A stretch of 40,979 nt of DNA from DASVXQ01 sp046727955 (GTDB taxonomy: Bacteria > Actinomycetota > CALGFH01): assembly GCA_046727955.1 (NCBI GenBank), contig JBKPDO010000137.1, positions 1 through 40,979 on the forward strand. The letters run 5' to 3'. Shown here piece after piece: positions 1 through 7,868 of the stretch. A program made the position numbers and the translations under genes. Every line of letters begins with the position of its first letter. Within the stretch, counting starts at the first letter, position 1. The notes below the pieces were generated by a model that saw only the letters and a list, made by a program, of their open reading frames with translations, had not been told where the DNA came from and ran no database searches.

Positions 1-73
1 CGAACTGGACGGCGTAGTCCTCCAGCGGGCCGGGGGCGGGTGGGCAGGCAAGGCGCTTGGTCACGGTGCGCAC
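1..73 (-). pseudogene. Possible transposase N-terminal fragment (window edge)
   Basis: The minus strand here reads VRTVTKRLACPPAPGPLEDY and continues off the left edge. The pattern APGPLEDYA resembles the N-terminal stretch of IS701-type actinobacterial transposases, but only about 24 residues are visible. The start chosen is the GTG at 73. An upstream in-frame stop near 105 limits further extension. The neighbourhood is full of decayed insertion sequences, which supports a mobile origin but does not prove the family. It could equally be a chance open stretch. Confidence 0.25.
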
Positions 74-150
74 CTCCGGGCACAGGCGGCGGAACTCCTG
101 CTGTACACCCAGCCGTCACTCAAGTCAACAAACTACCGTTAGTAGCTGGG

Positions 151-976
151 TCAATCCAGTGTCCGTGGCAGCTCGAACCTCCCTTCTTGGACAGCGAGCT
201 CGACCTCGCCGCTGAACGCCGAGGCGGCCGGCGCGCGTGCCTGGGCCGCGTCGGCACCCGGCGGCAGGTGAGTGAGGACCAGCCGCCGTGTCCTGCCTGC
301 CGCGGCGAACTGGCCGGCCTGCTTGGGGGTGAGCGAGATGGCGTTGCTCTGGGCGGAGACCAGGACGGGTCCGCCTGGGGACAGGAACGCCTCGCACACC
401 AACAGGTCGCTCCCCTCGGCCAGCCGTTCCAGCGCCGGGCAGGGGCCGGTGTCGGCGGTGTAGGCCAGCGTGCGACCTGCCAGCGTGGCGCGCAGCCCGT
501 AGGTGGGGATGGCATGCGTGGTGGCGATGGCCTCCATGCGAAGATCCCCGAACGCCAGCTGGGCCCCGTCGGTGAGTTCGATCACCTCGAACACGCGCGG
601 CATCGCGCCGGGCCGGGCCAGGAACGCCTCCATGTGCTGGGACCCACCCCGGCGGGCCGAGCACCGGCAGCGGCCGGGTGCGCGCAAGGCCGCTGATGGC
701 CAGCACGTGAAAGGCCAGGGCCAGGTCGGTGCAGTGGTCAGGATGTAGGTGGCTGATCCAGATCGCGTCCAGGTCGGCCAGGGTGCAGTGGCGCTGTAGC
801 TCCGCCAGGGTGCCGCCGCCGGCATCGATCCAGATGCGCTAGCCGGCCGCCTCCAGCAGGTATCCGGAGCAGGCACTGCCGGCACCGGGATAGCCGTCGG
901 CGCAGCCAAGCACCCGCAGGCCCAGCCGGCCAGGCGTCGTGGTCGCCGCGGGTGTCGAGGGCGCTTGGTGGGTCAT
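151..976 (-). pseudogene. MBL-fold hydrolase (RNase Z-like), broken by stop and frameshift
   Basis: A metallo-beta-lactamase-fold protein can be pieced together from two frames. The start is MTHQAPSTPA at 976 and the N-terminus reads LRVLGCADGYPGAGSACSGYLLEAAG. An in-frame TAG lies at 839-841. Past the stop, the frame gives RIWIDAGGGTLAEL and then the metal-binding motif HLHPDHCTDL. Near position 650 the reading moves to another frame and continues with MEAFLARPG, TTHAIPTYGLRAT, YTADTGP and LVLTHLPPG, ending in RTLD and a stop at 151. The order is typical of the family: SxHxHxDH, a late TxDTGP Asp, and a C-terminal HLPP His. Two independent lesions make a functional product unlikely unless the stop is read through. 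It abuts the end of an IS256 transposase remnant, so insertion or deletion next door may have ended selection on it. Confidence 0.75.
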
Positions 977-999
977 GCGGCCGCCTCCTGACCCTCGTG

Positions 1000-2216
1000 T
1001 GGGCGGGTCGTTCGAGCAGCTCGCCGGCCTGGAACCGCGCGCCGGCTCGGACCAGCGCGACCAGGTGCGGGCCGTTGACCGCCCGCCAGCGGCCCTGGGC
1101 AGCCTGCAGCAGCTTGAACACCATCGCCAGCCCCGTGTCCCTGGTGCCCGGCCCCTTGGTGACCCTGGTCCGGGCCCTGACCGGGGAGAATGAGCTCTCG
1201 ATGGGATTGGTGGTGCGCAGGTGCAGCCGGTGCTCGGCGGGATAGTCGAAGAAGGTGAGCAGCGCCTCAGCGTCGTCGGTGACCTTGGCGACGGCCTTGG
1301 GCCACTTGATGCCGTAGCCGGTAGCGAACGCCTCGATCGCTGCCCGTGCATGCTCCGGATCCTCGGCCAGGAATGATCTCGTTCAACGCCTTGCGGGCGC
1401 CGGCGTGGACGCTCTTGGGCAGCTCATTGCGAACATTCCTGACCTTGTGGACCCAGCATTTCTGCTCGCGGGTGGCGGGGAAGACCTCCCACAGCGACCG
1501 CCACAGCCCCAGCGCCCCGTCGCCGACCATCACCACCGGCACCCGCATGCCATGGCGGCCCAGATCCCGCAGCAGCTCGGCCCAGTCGTCGGTTGATTCC
1601 CTGGTCCCATCGGCGACCGCGACCAGCTCCTTGGTGCCGCCGGCGCGGACGCCGACGATAACCAGGCAGCACAGCCGACCCCTGCTCGCCCAAGCGGATG
1701 CTGAGGTGCACCCCGTCCGCGAAGCAGTACACGTAGTCAACCTCGGCGAGGTCGCGCTGCTGGAAGGCCGCGCGTTCGGCCTGCCACTGGGTGGCCAGCC
1801 GGGTGATCACCGAGGCCGACAGTCCCGCCGCCGAGCCCAACAGCTCCTCCAGTGGCGGGACGAAGTCGCTGGAGCTGAGCCGTGCAGGTACACCAGCGGC
1901 AGCACCTCGGCGACCTTCGGGCTGCGCCTGCCCACCTGGGCAGGATCACGCTCTGGAACTGCCGACGCGCTCCCGTGGCGGGGTCCACCCGGTGGTCATC
2001 CACCCGGTGGTCATCCACCCGCGGACGGACGACCTCGACCTGCCCGGTGCCGGTGGCGATCGACCTGGCTAGGGCGTGGCCGTTGTGGCGCACCAGCCGG
2101 TGGCCGTGCTCGTCGGTCAGCTCAGCGAAGCAGGCGATGTAGGCGTCGACCTCGGCCTCCAGCACGGCTGCCAGCATCCGGCGGGCGCCTTCGCGGGCCA
2201 GCTCGTCCAGGCTCAC
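1000..2216 (-). pseudogene. IS256-family (Mutator-type) transposase, degenerate
   Basis: IS256-family transposase segments follow each other in different minus-strand frames. The N-terminus from 2216 reads MSLDELAREGARRMLAAVLE and later DEHGHRLVRHNGHA. The middle has SAAGLSASVITRLATQWQAE and DLAEVDYVYCFADGVHLSIR, containing the first catalytic Asp region. Next comes VIVGVRAGGTKELVAVADG, then VVMVGDGALGLWRSLWEVF with the second Asp. The C-terminus has MVFKLLQAAQGRWRAVNGPH and LVALVRAGARF. At least three frameshifts separate these pieces, so it cannot encode an intact transposase. A 15-bp perfect tandem duplication (1991-2005 and 2006-2020) adds an extra copy of a Val-Asp-Asp-His-Arg stretch. 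The left end of the element is not recognisable, and the homology stops about where the MBL-fold gene begins. Confidence 0.88.
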
Positions 2217-2350
2217 CGTCAGCTCCCTCCCGGGCAGCCTCGTCTGTGACTACACTCATCATGTCGCGGCGTTCCTTCCTCGCCGGCGGTTGCTCGCCGA
2301 CGTCCTCCCGATTGGTCAGGTGGAAGGTACGCCGCGTTCTCATGCCAGGG

Positions 2351-2377
2351 GTCATCCACAGACTTCGACGATATCTC
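2351..2377. repeat. Probable IS256 right terminal repeat
   Basis: The sequence GTCATCCACAGACTTCG followed by ACGATATCTC looks like the outer terminal repeat of an actinobacterial IS256-family element. It sits 130 bp upstream of the transposase start, where the end is expected. No matching left end was found beside the C-terminus near 1000, so the family assignment rests on pattern memory and position. The gyrA-derived fragment starts only 5 bp beyond it. Confidence 0.4.
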
Positions 2378-2381
2378 GGTG

Positions 2382-2456
2382 GCGGCTGGTCGTCACCGAG
2401 CTGCCCTATCAGGTCTCAGGCCACCGCCTGCTGGCGCGTATCGGCGAGCTGGTCAA
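2382..2456 (+). repeat. 75-bp duplicated fragment of gyrA
   Basis: These 75 bases match gyrA positions 18642-18716 in the same orientation with one substitution (c at 2422, g at 18682). Homology stops abruptly at both sides. In frame it encodes RLVVTELPYQVSGHRLLARI then GELVN, where gyrA has SGD instead of SGH. It has no start codon or usable downstream frame, so it is not a gene. Its left edge lies 5 bp from the probable IS256 end, suggesting IS-associated rearrangement or capture. Confidence 0.93.
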
Positions 2457-2655
2457 TGCGAGGGGACGAGCCAACCCCCGCGCATCGCGGTCAGAGGCTG
2501 GCAAGCCTCGTTCCGCGTCAAGTGCTCTTTACGCCACCCTTCGAGGCCCCGAACGACTGGCGGCACGCTGCGCACTCGAGGTGCCTTGGCTTGTTGCCTC
2601 CACCATCACTACGCAACCGCAGGGCGTCGCCGCCCTTGCCTCGGCGCATTCGCCA

Positions 2656-2673
2656 ATGTTTCACGTGAAACAT
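2656..2673. other. parS centromere site (perfect)
   Basis: ATGTTTCACGTGAAACAT is an 18-bp perfect palindrome holding the canonical 16-bp ParB-binding site TGTTTCACGTGAAACA (2657-2672). ParB binds such sites and loads SMC/ParA-driven origin segregation. It lies about 8 kb from the probable oriC, a typical position. A second, imperfect copy lies at 14829-14844 in recF. The parA and parB genes themselves are not in this window. Confidence 0.93.
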
Positions 2674-2807
2674 CGATGTAACCGCCGCGGCGCCACGACG
2701 CAGTGCGCCTAGCCTCCGTCCCAGCGCTCCGGTCCTAGGCCTTGGCCGACGGATCCTGCTTGGTAGCATCCGCCGGTCCTGAAGGTGCTGGCGGCAGGGA
2801 GGAATCG

Positions 2808-2878
2808 GTGGTCGGGCGGGGGAGCTGACCGATGCCGCCTGGGCCAAGGTCCAGCTGCTGCTGCCGGGCAATGGCTAG
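2808..2878 (+). pseudogene. IS5-family transposase N-terminal fragment
   Basis: After a GGGAGG ribosome-binding-like run, the text GTG GTC GGG CGG begins, and after a frame change in a G run it reads ELTDAAWAKVQLLLPG before a TAG at 2876. The (E)LTDxxWxxIxPLLP pattern is the usual start of actinobacterial IS5 transposases. Only about 24 codons remain. The C-terminal two thirds of an IS5 transposase lie at 4250-4852 in the same orientation, so both could be pieces of one element disrupted by later insertions. That link is inference. Confidence 0.4.
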
Positions 2879-2909
2879 ATGCGGGGACCAAGGCCCCCGC
2901 ATCTAGCCA
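2872..2909. repeat. 15-bp perfect hairpin
   Basis: TGGCTAGATGCGGGG (2872-2886) is matched exactly by its reverse complement at 2895-2909 with an 8-nt loop. No T-run follows, so it is not a clear intrinsic terminator. It overlaps the stop of the IS5 N-terminal fragment, and may be a relic of an insertion-sequence end or of a fold-back duplication that truncated that gene. Confidence 0.6.
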
Positions 2910-3050
2910 AAGCGGTGAGAGCTCCGCCCTCGAAACTTACTACGGGGTAGCCAAACGGTGTGACTTGTCAGGCTTCTCACCAGCGGAAACGCGAAATGGC
3001 ATCACTCCGTTTGATTACCGCGGTGATAACTGAAACGAGAATCCCCGGTG

Positions 3051-3262
3051 TTAGGCGGCGGTGGGTTGGAGGGTGACCTGGTAGCCGAGGGCCTGGAGCT
3101 GGGCGACGGCGCGATGGCGGGCCCGGTCGCTGTCGCGTCGCACGAAGAAGTCGCCGCCAAGGTCCTGGTGGTCGCAGTCGTAGGCCAGCAGGTGCCAGGC
3201 GATCACCAGGGTCGAGTGGCCAACGGCGCCGGCAGCCTTCTTCTTGCCGATGCGTCCCCGAC
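3051..3262 (-). pseudogene. IS110-family transposase C-terminal fragment
   Basis: Minus-strand reading from about 3262 gives RIGKKKAAGAVGHSTLVIAW, then HLLAYDCDHQDLGGDFFVRR, then DSDRARHRAVAQLQALGYQV and TLQPTAA with a stop at 3051. This is the characteristic C-terminal tail of IS110-type (DEDD) transposases: KAxxAVxHSxLVIxxHLL, DLGxDFFxRR, and RLxxLGYxVTL. The N-terminal DEDD catalytic domain is missing and the upstream sequence in this frame is unrelated, so this is a truncated remnant. Confidence 0.78.
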
Positions 3263-3389
3263 CAGCCGCGGCTGGGCAAACAACCACAAGGTCGAGCTGT
3301 GCCTCACTCCGACCAGCGCCTCCCGGGCCAACCCGATCAACCAAGGCGCAGGTCGGCCCGCTGCGCAGCTTCGCGCTCGGCGCCTCCAA

Positions 3390-3556
3390 CCACCCCCAAC
3401 CACACCGTGCTGGCCCGCAAACTGCAGGACTACCTGCGCTGGCGTCACGCCAACGCCCGCCACCTCCAGGTGCTGGCCGCCCAGCGGCGTGAACGCATCC
3501 GCGTCCGCAGCGAACGCCAGCGCCGCTGGCGCCACCCCATCCAACCAGGAGCGTGA
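3390..3556 (+). pseudogene. Possible transposase C-terminal remnant
   Basis: Plus-strand codons give NHTVLARKLQDYLRWRHANA then RHLQVLAAQRRERIRVRSER and QRRWRHPIQPGA with a stop at 3554. The basic DYLRWRxANARHxxVLAAQRRERxRxRSE pattern looks like the tail of actinobacterial IS630-like (DDE) transposases, from memory only. No catalytic region is joined to it. The adjacent upstream sequence is in the opposite-strand IS110 remnant, so the junction is a rearrangement point. Confidence 0.33.
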
Positions 3557-3649
3557 TAGCGCACCGCACGTCGCTGGTCAGCGCCCTCGCGCGTTGTTCG
3601 GTCGGCACAAGCGCTCGCCTGCCCTGCCCTGAGAGGACATCAGTCTGAA

Positions 3650-3997
3650 CTACCCGCCGCTCGGCGCTCGTCCGCTACCAGGACGTCCGTCGAGCGCCGC
3701 GCGAGCCGCAGGAAATGCCCCGGGCTCCTCGTAGATAGGGTCCTCAAGAAGCCGCTCCCGCAGACCCCTGGCGAGATCCCATACGCGATCCTCCAACGTC
3801 GCGGATCTGCGGCGATGCCGTCGATGGAAGCTGCGCCATCGGCGGACCGCCACATCAGCAACCAGCCGCGCACCCCTCTGGAAGTAGTCCTCCGCCATGG
3901 CGATGTCGACGAGCGCCCGCTGCAGCAGCGACGGTTCGGGCTTGTTGCGCATCCGCCAGTGCTCCACGGCCACGGCCACCGCCGTGTGGCCACGCAT
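3650..3997 (-). CDS. Hypothetical protein, 115 aa
   Basis: An open frame that I do not recognise. It reads MRGHTAVAVAVEHWRMRNKP, then PSLLQRALVDIAMAEDYFQR and later LEDRVWDLARGLRERLLEDP. Composition is plausible for a helical, Arg-rich protein, and it could start internally at MRNKPEPS. No domain or signal peptide is visible, and no clear Shine-Dalgarno precedes it. It is flanked by transposase debris on both sides, so it may be a passenger or simply a chance frame in GC-rich DNA. Confidence 0.3.
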   Translation of the reverse strand: MRGHTAVAVAVEHWRMRNKPEPSLLQRALVDIAMAEDYFQRGARLVADVAVRRWRSFHRRHRRRSATLEDRVWDLARGLRERLLEDPIYEEPGAFPAARAALDGRPGSGRAPSGG

Positions 3998-4249
3998 CTC
4001 ATTCTGGCACAGGGACGGCTGACGATCGGAACCGGTGAACGTTCATGGTCATCGCACCAGCGCACTGGCAGTGGCCTCACCACCGGTAGGTCATCAACGA
4101 CGTCATCTGGAGTACCGCACCGGCGCGCCCTAGCGCGACGTACCCGACCGTGAGGGGCCCGGGACGACGTTGCATGCTCGGCTGGTGCGCTGACTTCGCG
4201 ACCGGACCTGCGCGACGGGACCTGAAATGGGCTGCTCGTCGACCTCCAG

Positions 4250-4852
4250 CTAGCGCCGAGGCGGTCGGGCAGTTGGAGGGGTGGGTGGACGCCGCCGTCA
4301 ACTGGGCGCAGCAGCGCGCCGTTGGGGCGCCCCGGGCCTGCTTCGGCCGAGCCGCCAGCAACACAGGGGGCGGCGAGGGCGCACACGACGCACTGGGACG
4401 CTCGCGGGGTGGGCTGACCACCAGGCTTGCACCCGGCCGTGGACGGGCGCGGCCGAGCATGCCGATGATGACCAAAGGCAACGCCACGACGGCACCCAGC
4501 TACAACGGCTGCTGAACGGCATCCGCGTGCCCCGACCGGTCGGCAAGGGGCGGCCTCGCAAGCGCCGGCGCACCTGCTCAGCGACGAGGGCTGCTGGTAT
4601 CCGACCTGCTGGCGACTGCTGCGTCGCCGCAGGATCGCCTACACCATCCCGCACGGTCCGATCAGCGGGCCTGCCGTCGGGACCGCCTGCCCGCCTTCGA
4701 TGGCGAGCGGGACCGGCCGCAATGTGGGGCGCGCCGTTCCATATCGGCTCAAGCAGTGGTGTGGGATCGCCACCCGCGACGACAAGCGCGGCGAGTACGA
4801 CCGCGCCGCGGTCGTAGTGGGCATGCGCTGGGGTGGGTGGCTCGACGGCTAA
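4250..4852 (+). pseudogene. IS5-family transposase, middle and C-terminus, frameshifted
   Basis: IS5-type motifs appear in order but in several plus-strand frames. First comes EGWVDAAVNWA and GGGEGAHDALGRSRGGLTTR, the DEALGRSRGGLTTK catalytic stretch. Then LLNGIRVPRPVGKGRPRKR, equal to the LxGIRVPR...GRPRxRP linker. Then a degenerate form of RRRRIAYTIPxRxDQ, and finally RLKQWCGIATR and YDKRGEYDRAAVVV before a stop at 4850-4852. The C-terminal YDK...Y...AA segment is typical of the family. Frame changes make it non-functional. Together with the N-terminal scrap at 2808-2878 it suggests an IS5 element split by other insertions. Confidence 0.78.
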
Positions 4853-4878
4853 CCCGGGCGCCGATGTCACCGACCAGC

Positions 4879-4987
4879 TAGTGTCCCGAGTCGTTGATTC
4901 GTTGCTGTTCTCGGGGCGGCTCTTGGCCCCCTGACCAGGAAGGTTGGCCGCTACGAATGTGAAGCGAATCAGTAACTCGGGACACTA
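4879..4987. mobile_element. 109-bp MITE-like element with 23-bp inverted ends
   Basis: Left end TAGTGTCCCGAGT(CG)TTGATTCG (4879-4901) is mirrored by positions 4965-4987, whose reverse complement reads TAGTGTCCCGAGT(TA)CTGATTCG. The arms differ only at two internal bases. The 63-bp interior has no coding capacity. Both ends begin and finish with TA, consistent with a Tc1/IS630-type element that targets TA. No transposase is inside, so it would need one in trans. Confidence 0.55.
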
Positions 4988-5007
4988 GCGTCGTAGGATG
5001 CCAAGGC

Positions 5008-5396
5008 GTGAGCGAGCGTTTCCAGGATCGACTGTCAGTCCGGCGCTACCGCGAGGATCAGCCCGTTGTGCTGCGGCTGGACGGGCAGCTGCTGGGGGCA
5101 GGGCTGGAGATTCCCGAGCGGCTGTTCGCCGTCTTGAGCTGCTCGGGCAAGCCTACGAGCTGCATGTCCTGACGCTGATGGCCCCAATCGGCCAGACCGA
5201 GCTGAAGAGTCAGCAAGCGGCCAGTCTGGTGGACGAGTTGGACTTCATCGGCCAGGTGACAACCGACCCGTTGTTGCAGCAGGTGCTGCCAGGTCTCGCC
5301 AAGGTGGCGCGCCGCTTCGCGCAAGGCATGGCCCACCGCCCAGTGCTACCCCATCCGCCATGCGCGCCTCGATGCTTGTCTTTGAGCCCGCTCTAA
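5008..5396 (+). pseudogene. Hypothetical protein, one frameshift
   Basis: From GTG at 5008 the frame reads VSERFQDRLSVRRYREDQPV then VLRLDGQLLGAGLEIPERLF. Around 5136 the sensible reading moves to another frame: LELLGQAYELHVLTLMAPIG, then AASLVDELDFIGQVTTDPLL and QQVLPGLAKVARRFAQGMA. Joined, the two halves look like one protein-coding segment of about 110 residues. I do not recognise the family. It directly follows the MITE-like element, whose right end lies only about 20 bp before the start codon. The frameshift near 5136 makes it a probable pseudogene. Confidence 0.42.
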
Positions 5397-5515
5397 CTCG
5401 CCTCCACCATCGGCGTCCCGCCGGGCCCGTCCGCGAAGCCAAGTCGCTCAGGTGAATTGCGATGTCGGACTCGCGCGATGAACCGTCAAGAGCTGCGGAT
5501 CGCTGTCCTGCATGA

Positions 5516-5857
5516 TCAGCCGTCGAGGGTGGCATGCATCAGGTCGCGGAACTCGTCGTCGGGGATGCCGGCGGCGTCATCGGGCCGCAGCTGAATAGTC
5601 CCTTTGCTCGTCCTGAGCTCGGGATGGCGGGCGGTGAAGCCGGCGTCGCGGCCCTGCTCCAAGCCGTAGATCGACACCCCATGCTTCCATACGCCGACGA
5701 AAAGGCGACGGCGGCCGACCTTGTAGGTGGGTATCTGGTAGGAGAGCACCACAGCGGCGTCGGGGTGTGCCTCGAGGACCAGCCGGTGGAGGCGGTCGAA
5801 CAGGGGCCGGTGCTCGGGAGCGATGGCGTCGATATAGTCCCGCACGGCGTCGTCCAT
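5516..5857 (-). CDS. DUF1801 domain protein (YdhG-like)
   Basis: A 113-residue protein starting MDDAVRDYIDAIAPEHRPLF. It carries the DUF1801 core: HPDAAVVLSYQIPTYKVG, RRRLFVGVWKHGVSIYGL and a C-terminal DDEFRDLMHATL. DUF1801 proteins are small YdhG/iron-chaperone-like domains of poorly defined function. The ATG at 5857 is preceded by GGAG at a normal distance, and matches the usual family start. Length is typical for a single-domain member. It is intact and sits alone among decayed insertion sequences, next to an intact GNAT gene on the same strand (86 bp apart), so both may be a small accessory unit. Confidence 0.88.
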   Translation of the reverse strand: MDDAVRDYIDAIAPEHRPLFDRLHRLVLEAHPDAAVVLSYQIPTYKVGRRRLFVGVWKHGVSIYGLEQGRDAGFTARHPELRTSKGTIQLRPDDAAGIPDDEFRDLMHATLDG

Positions 5858-5942
5858 CGCTCCATTATGAGGAACGGACAAGAGTTGCGGGTTGGCGTGC
5901 GACTTGGTCGCGCGACGTCCCTCGTCAACCAGTGCTCGGCGC

Positions 5943-6416
5943 TCACTCCGCTTGTTGATGGTCCGTTGCGGGATCGAGCTGCTTGAGGAACCGGTGGGGC
6001 AGGTCCCGGTAGCCGGCGGCGAGGTAGAACCGGTGCGCGCCATGCCGATGGGGGCTGCTAGTCAGCTCGACCGCGCCACAACCACGCCGCTTGGCTGCGA
6101 CCTCGACGGCCGCAAGGAGGTGGCGGCCGATGCCGTGCCTGCGCAGGCCTGGGTCCACGACTAGGGCGGTGATGCGGGCGCGGCTGCGGCCCTCGTTGAG
6201 GAATGGCGTGACGTGCAGGCTGGCCATGCCGACGACCCGCTGGCTGACTTCGGCGACCAGCACGGCGTCGGTATCGGTGTCGGCCAGAGCCATGATCCGC
6301 CAGCGCAGCTCGGCCGTAGCCTGCGGGTAGCCCAGCTCGGCGAGCAGCCTACCGAGCACCGGTGCGTCAGTGGGGCGAGCGGGACGGATCTGGATCTGCA
6401 CCTGTGCGGCGAACAT
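5943..6416 (-). CDS. GNAT family N-acetyltransferase
   Basis: A 157-residue single-domain GNAT. The start MFAAQVQIQIRPARPTDAPV (residues 1-20) is the usual beta1-alpha1 entry. VLVAEVSQRVVGMASLHVTP follows, then ARITALVVDPGLRRHGIGRH (motif A, with R-R-H-G-I-G binding acetyl-CoA pyrophosphate) and the HRFYLAAGY C-terminal motif B. It should transfer an acetyl group from acetyl-CoA to a small-molecule or protein amine; the substrate is unknown. The ATG at 6416 was chosen because homology starts there. The longer frame upstream is IS256 remnant sequence that happens to be in frame. It is intact, with no lesions. Confidence 0.92.
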   Translation of the reverse strand: MFAAQVQIQIRPARPTDAPVLGRLLAELGYPQATAELRWRIMALADTDTDAVLVAEVSQRVVGMASLHVTPFLNEGRSRARITALVVDPGLRRHGIGRHLLAAVEVAAKRRGCGAVELTSSPHRHGAHRFYLAAGYRDLPHRFLKQLDPATDHQQAE

Positions 6417-6499
6417 GGAGGATAGGGTCTGGCCAAGCCGGCCTGATTGCTGGTCGTGCTGCCGATCACGCCGCCGCCTGCCCGGTCCCGGTGGCGTCG

Positions 6500-6870
6500 G
6501 CGCTGGGCCGTTCACGAGCTTGTCCTTGTGGAAGTGGGCGCCGGCGCGGACCAGCGCTGAAGGTGCGGGCCGTTGACGCTCGCCAGCGGTCTCTGGCGAC
6601 CTCCAGCAGCTTGCACGCCATGGCCAGGCTGCGGCCCCTGCTGTGCCCCGGCCCTTTGGTCGCCCGCGTTCAACCGCACCGACGAGGAGGTCGACTCGGT
6701 AGCGTTGCTGGTCTTGAGACGCAGCCAATGCTCAGCCGGGAAGTCGAACAAGCACAGCACCTCCTCGGCGTAATCGGTGATCTTGGCTACGGCTTTGGGC
6801 GACTTCGTGCCGTCGTCACCGTGAACGGCCTCGATCGCGCGCAGAGCGTGGTCCGGGTCGGGTTTCAGGG
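6500..6870 (-). pseudogene. Second IS256-family transposase C-terminal fragment
   Basis: Minus-strand codons give DHALRAIEAVHGDD, KSPKAVAKITDYAEEVLCLF and DFPAEHWLRLKTSNATEST, the IS256 pattern PKAVAKITDD...FDYPAEHWxHLRTTNPIEST. After frameshifts come SVNGPHL and ALVRAGAHFHKDKLVNGP, which close the C-terminus. Key TTNPIEST residues are altered to TSNATEST. The N-terminal two thirds are missing. It ends just upstream of the GNAT start. This is a different, more decayed copy than the one at 1000-2216. Confidence 0.78.
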
Positions 6871-6948
6871 GCTGAGACGGCGGGCCTGGAGCCGTGGCTC
6901 GGTCCGCTCCGCGGCTCCGAGCTGACCGAAGACAGGGAAGAGGGGAAC

Positions 6949-6972
6949 GAAGCAGAACGAGAAGCAGAACGA
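6949..6972. repeat. 12-bp perfect tandem repeat
   Basis: GAAGCAGAACGA occurs twice back to back (6949-6960 and 6961-6972). It lies in the non-coding stretch downstream of jag, just left of a second repeat array. Function unknown. Confidence 0.7.
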
Positions 6973-6990
6973 CAGGAGTAGCCGCCCGGC

Positions 6991-7030
6991 GGATTGGTCG
7001 TGGATTCGTGGGGATTGGTTGAGGATTGGT
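6991..7030. repeat. Phased 8-bp repeat array downstream of jag
   Basis: GGATTGGT occurs at 6991, 7012 and 7023, and the variant GGATTCGT at 7002. The four starts are spaced 11, 10 and 11 bp, so all lie on the same face of the helix. On the minus strand the unit reads ACCAATCC. The array begins 20 bp past the jag stop. Such spacing is typical of protein-binding arrays, but no partner is evident. Confidence 0.65.
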
Positions 7031-7049
7031 GAGAAGGAGTCGCGCAGGC

Positions 7050-7868
7050 CTATGTCGAGGTCGACGCTGGGCGAAGGATGACGCGGCGGTTCGGCTCCTC
7101 GCCGACGCTCTCGCTCGCGACGCCCTCAACACCTGCCACTATGTCGTGGACGACCTTGCGCTCGAACGCGGTCATCGGCTCGAGCTCCTCGTGCTGTCCG
7201 CTTTGGGCGACCCGCTCGGCGGTGCTCCTCGCCAGGGCAACGAGCGCTTCGCGCCGCTGCGCTTTGAAGCCGTTCACGTCAATAGTGATTCGGACCCACC
7301 GTTGCGTCCGTCGCAGCACGGCCAAGCGGGTCAGCTCCTGCAACGCCGCGAGGATCTCGCCCTCTTGGCCGACCATGAATTCGAGCTTCGAGCCCTCGAC
7401 ATCCACATGTCCACCGGCGCTGTCCACCCAAGTGGTGATGTCGCCGTCCACGTCCAGCAGATCCAGCAGCCCCTCGACGAAATCGGCGGCCAGTTCTGTG
7501 TCGGCGGCAACCGCCTCTGGGTCGGTCACCTCGGGATGGCGACGGCTCGGCCCTGACGATCTTCGAGGCTCAGCTTCAGCCGCCGCCTCGCCGTTGGCTG
7601 TGCCCCTGGGCTCCATCTCTGACGTGGACTCGGTGTCTGACTCGGCCGGATCGGGCTGTGCCATGCTTGCACCCCCAGCGAGTGCCGGATCCGGCTCCTT
7701 CCGTGTCACGCGGACCAGTGCAGGCTCCCCGACCTTGCCAAAGGTCGAAGGAACTGCCTCCTTGAGGACCTCGACCTCGATCTGGTCCCCTCGGACTCCC
7801 AGCTTGGCCGCGGCGGCAGCGATGGCTGCCTCGACGGTCCTAGCGCTTGCTTCGGCGCTGCTGGCCAC
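7050..7868 (-). CDS. jag: Jag/KhpB RNA-binding protein (KH and R3H)
   Basis: A 272-residue RNA-binding protein of the Jag/KhpB family, linked to membrane-protein insertion and cell-envelope control. Residues 1-50 form the Jag-N domain (ARTVEAAIAAAAAKLGVRGD and EVLKEAVPSTFGKVGEPALV). A low-complexity acidic linker follows (about 55-115). The KH domain has LLDLLDVDGDITTWVDSAGG and FMVGQEGEILAALQELTRLA, where the usual GKxG loop is GQEG. The C-terminal R3H domain reads REALVALARSTAERV then FERKVVHDIVAG. I chose the GTG at 7868 because it is preceded by GGAAGGGG and Jag-N homology begins there. It overlaps the yidC stop by 29 nt, indicating translational coupling. In most Actinomycetota rsmG would follow; here a repeat array and IS debris do. 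Confidence 0.93.
   Translation of the reverse strand: MASSAEASARTVEAAIAAAAAKLGVRGDQIEVEVLKEAVPSTFGKVGEPALVRVTRKEPDPALAGGASMAQPDPAESDTESTSEMEPRGTANGEAAAEAEPRRSSGPSRRHPEVTDPEAVAADTELAADFVEGLLDLLDVDGDITTWVDSAGGHVDVEGSKLEFMVGQEGEILAALQELTRLAVLRRTQRWVRITIDVNGFKAQRREALVALARSTAERVAQSGQHEELEPMTAFERKVVHDIVAGVEGVASESVGEEPNRRVILRPASTST

Noticed and set aside
2518..2871. Minus-strand frame containing MFHVKH across parS
   Set aside because: The motif is only the translation of the parS palindrome; the rest lacks a recognisable family.
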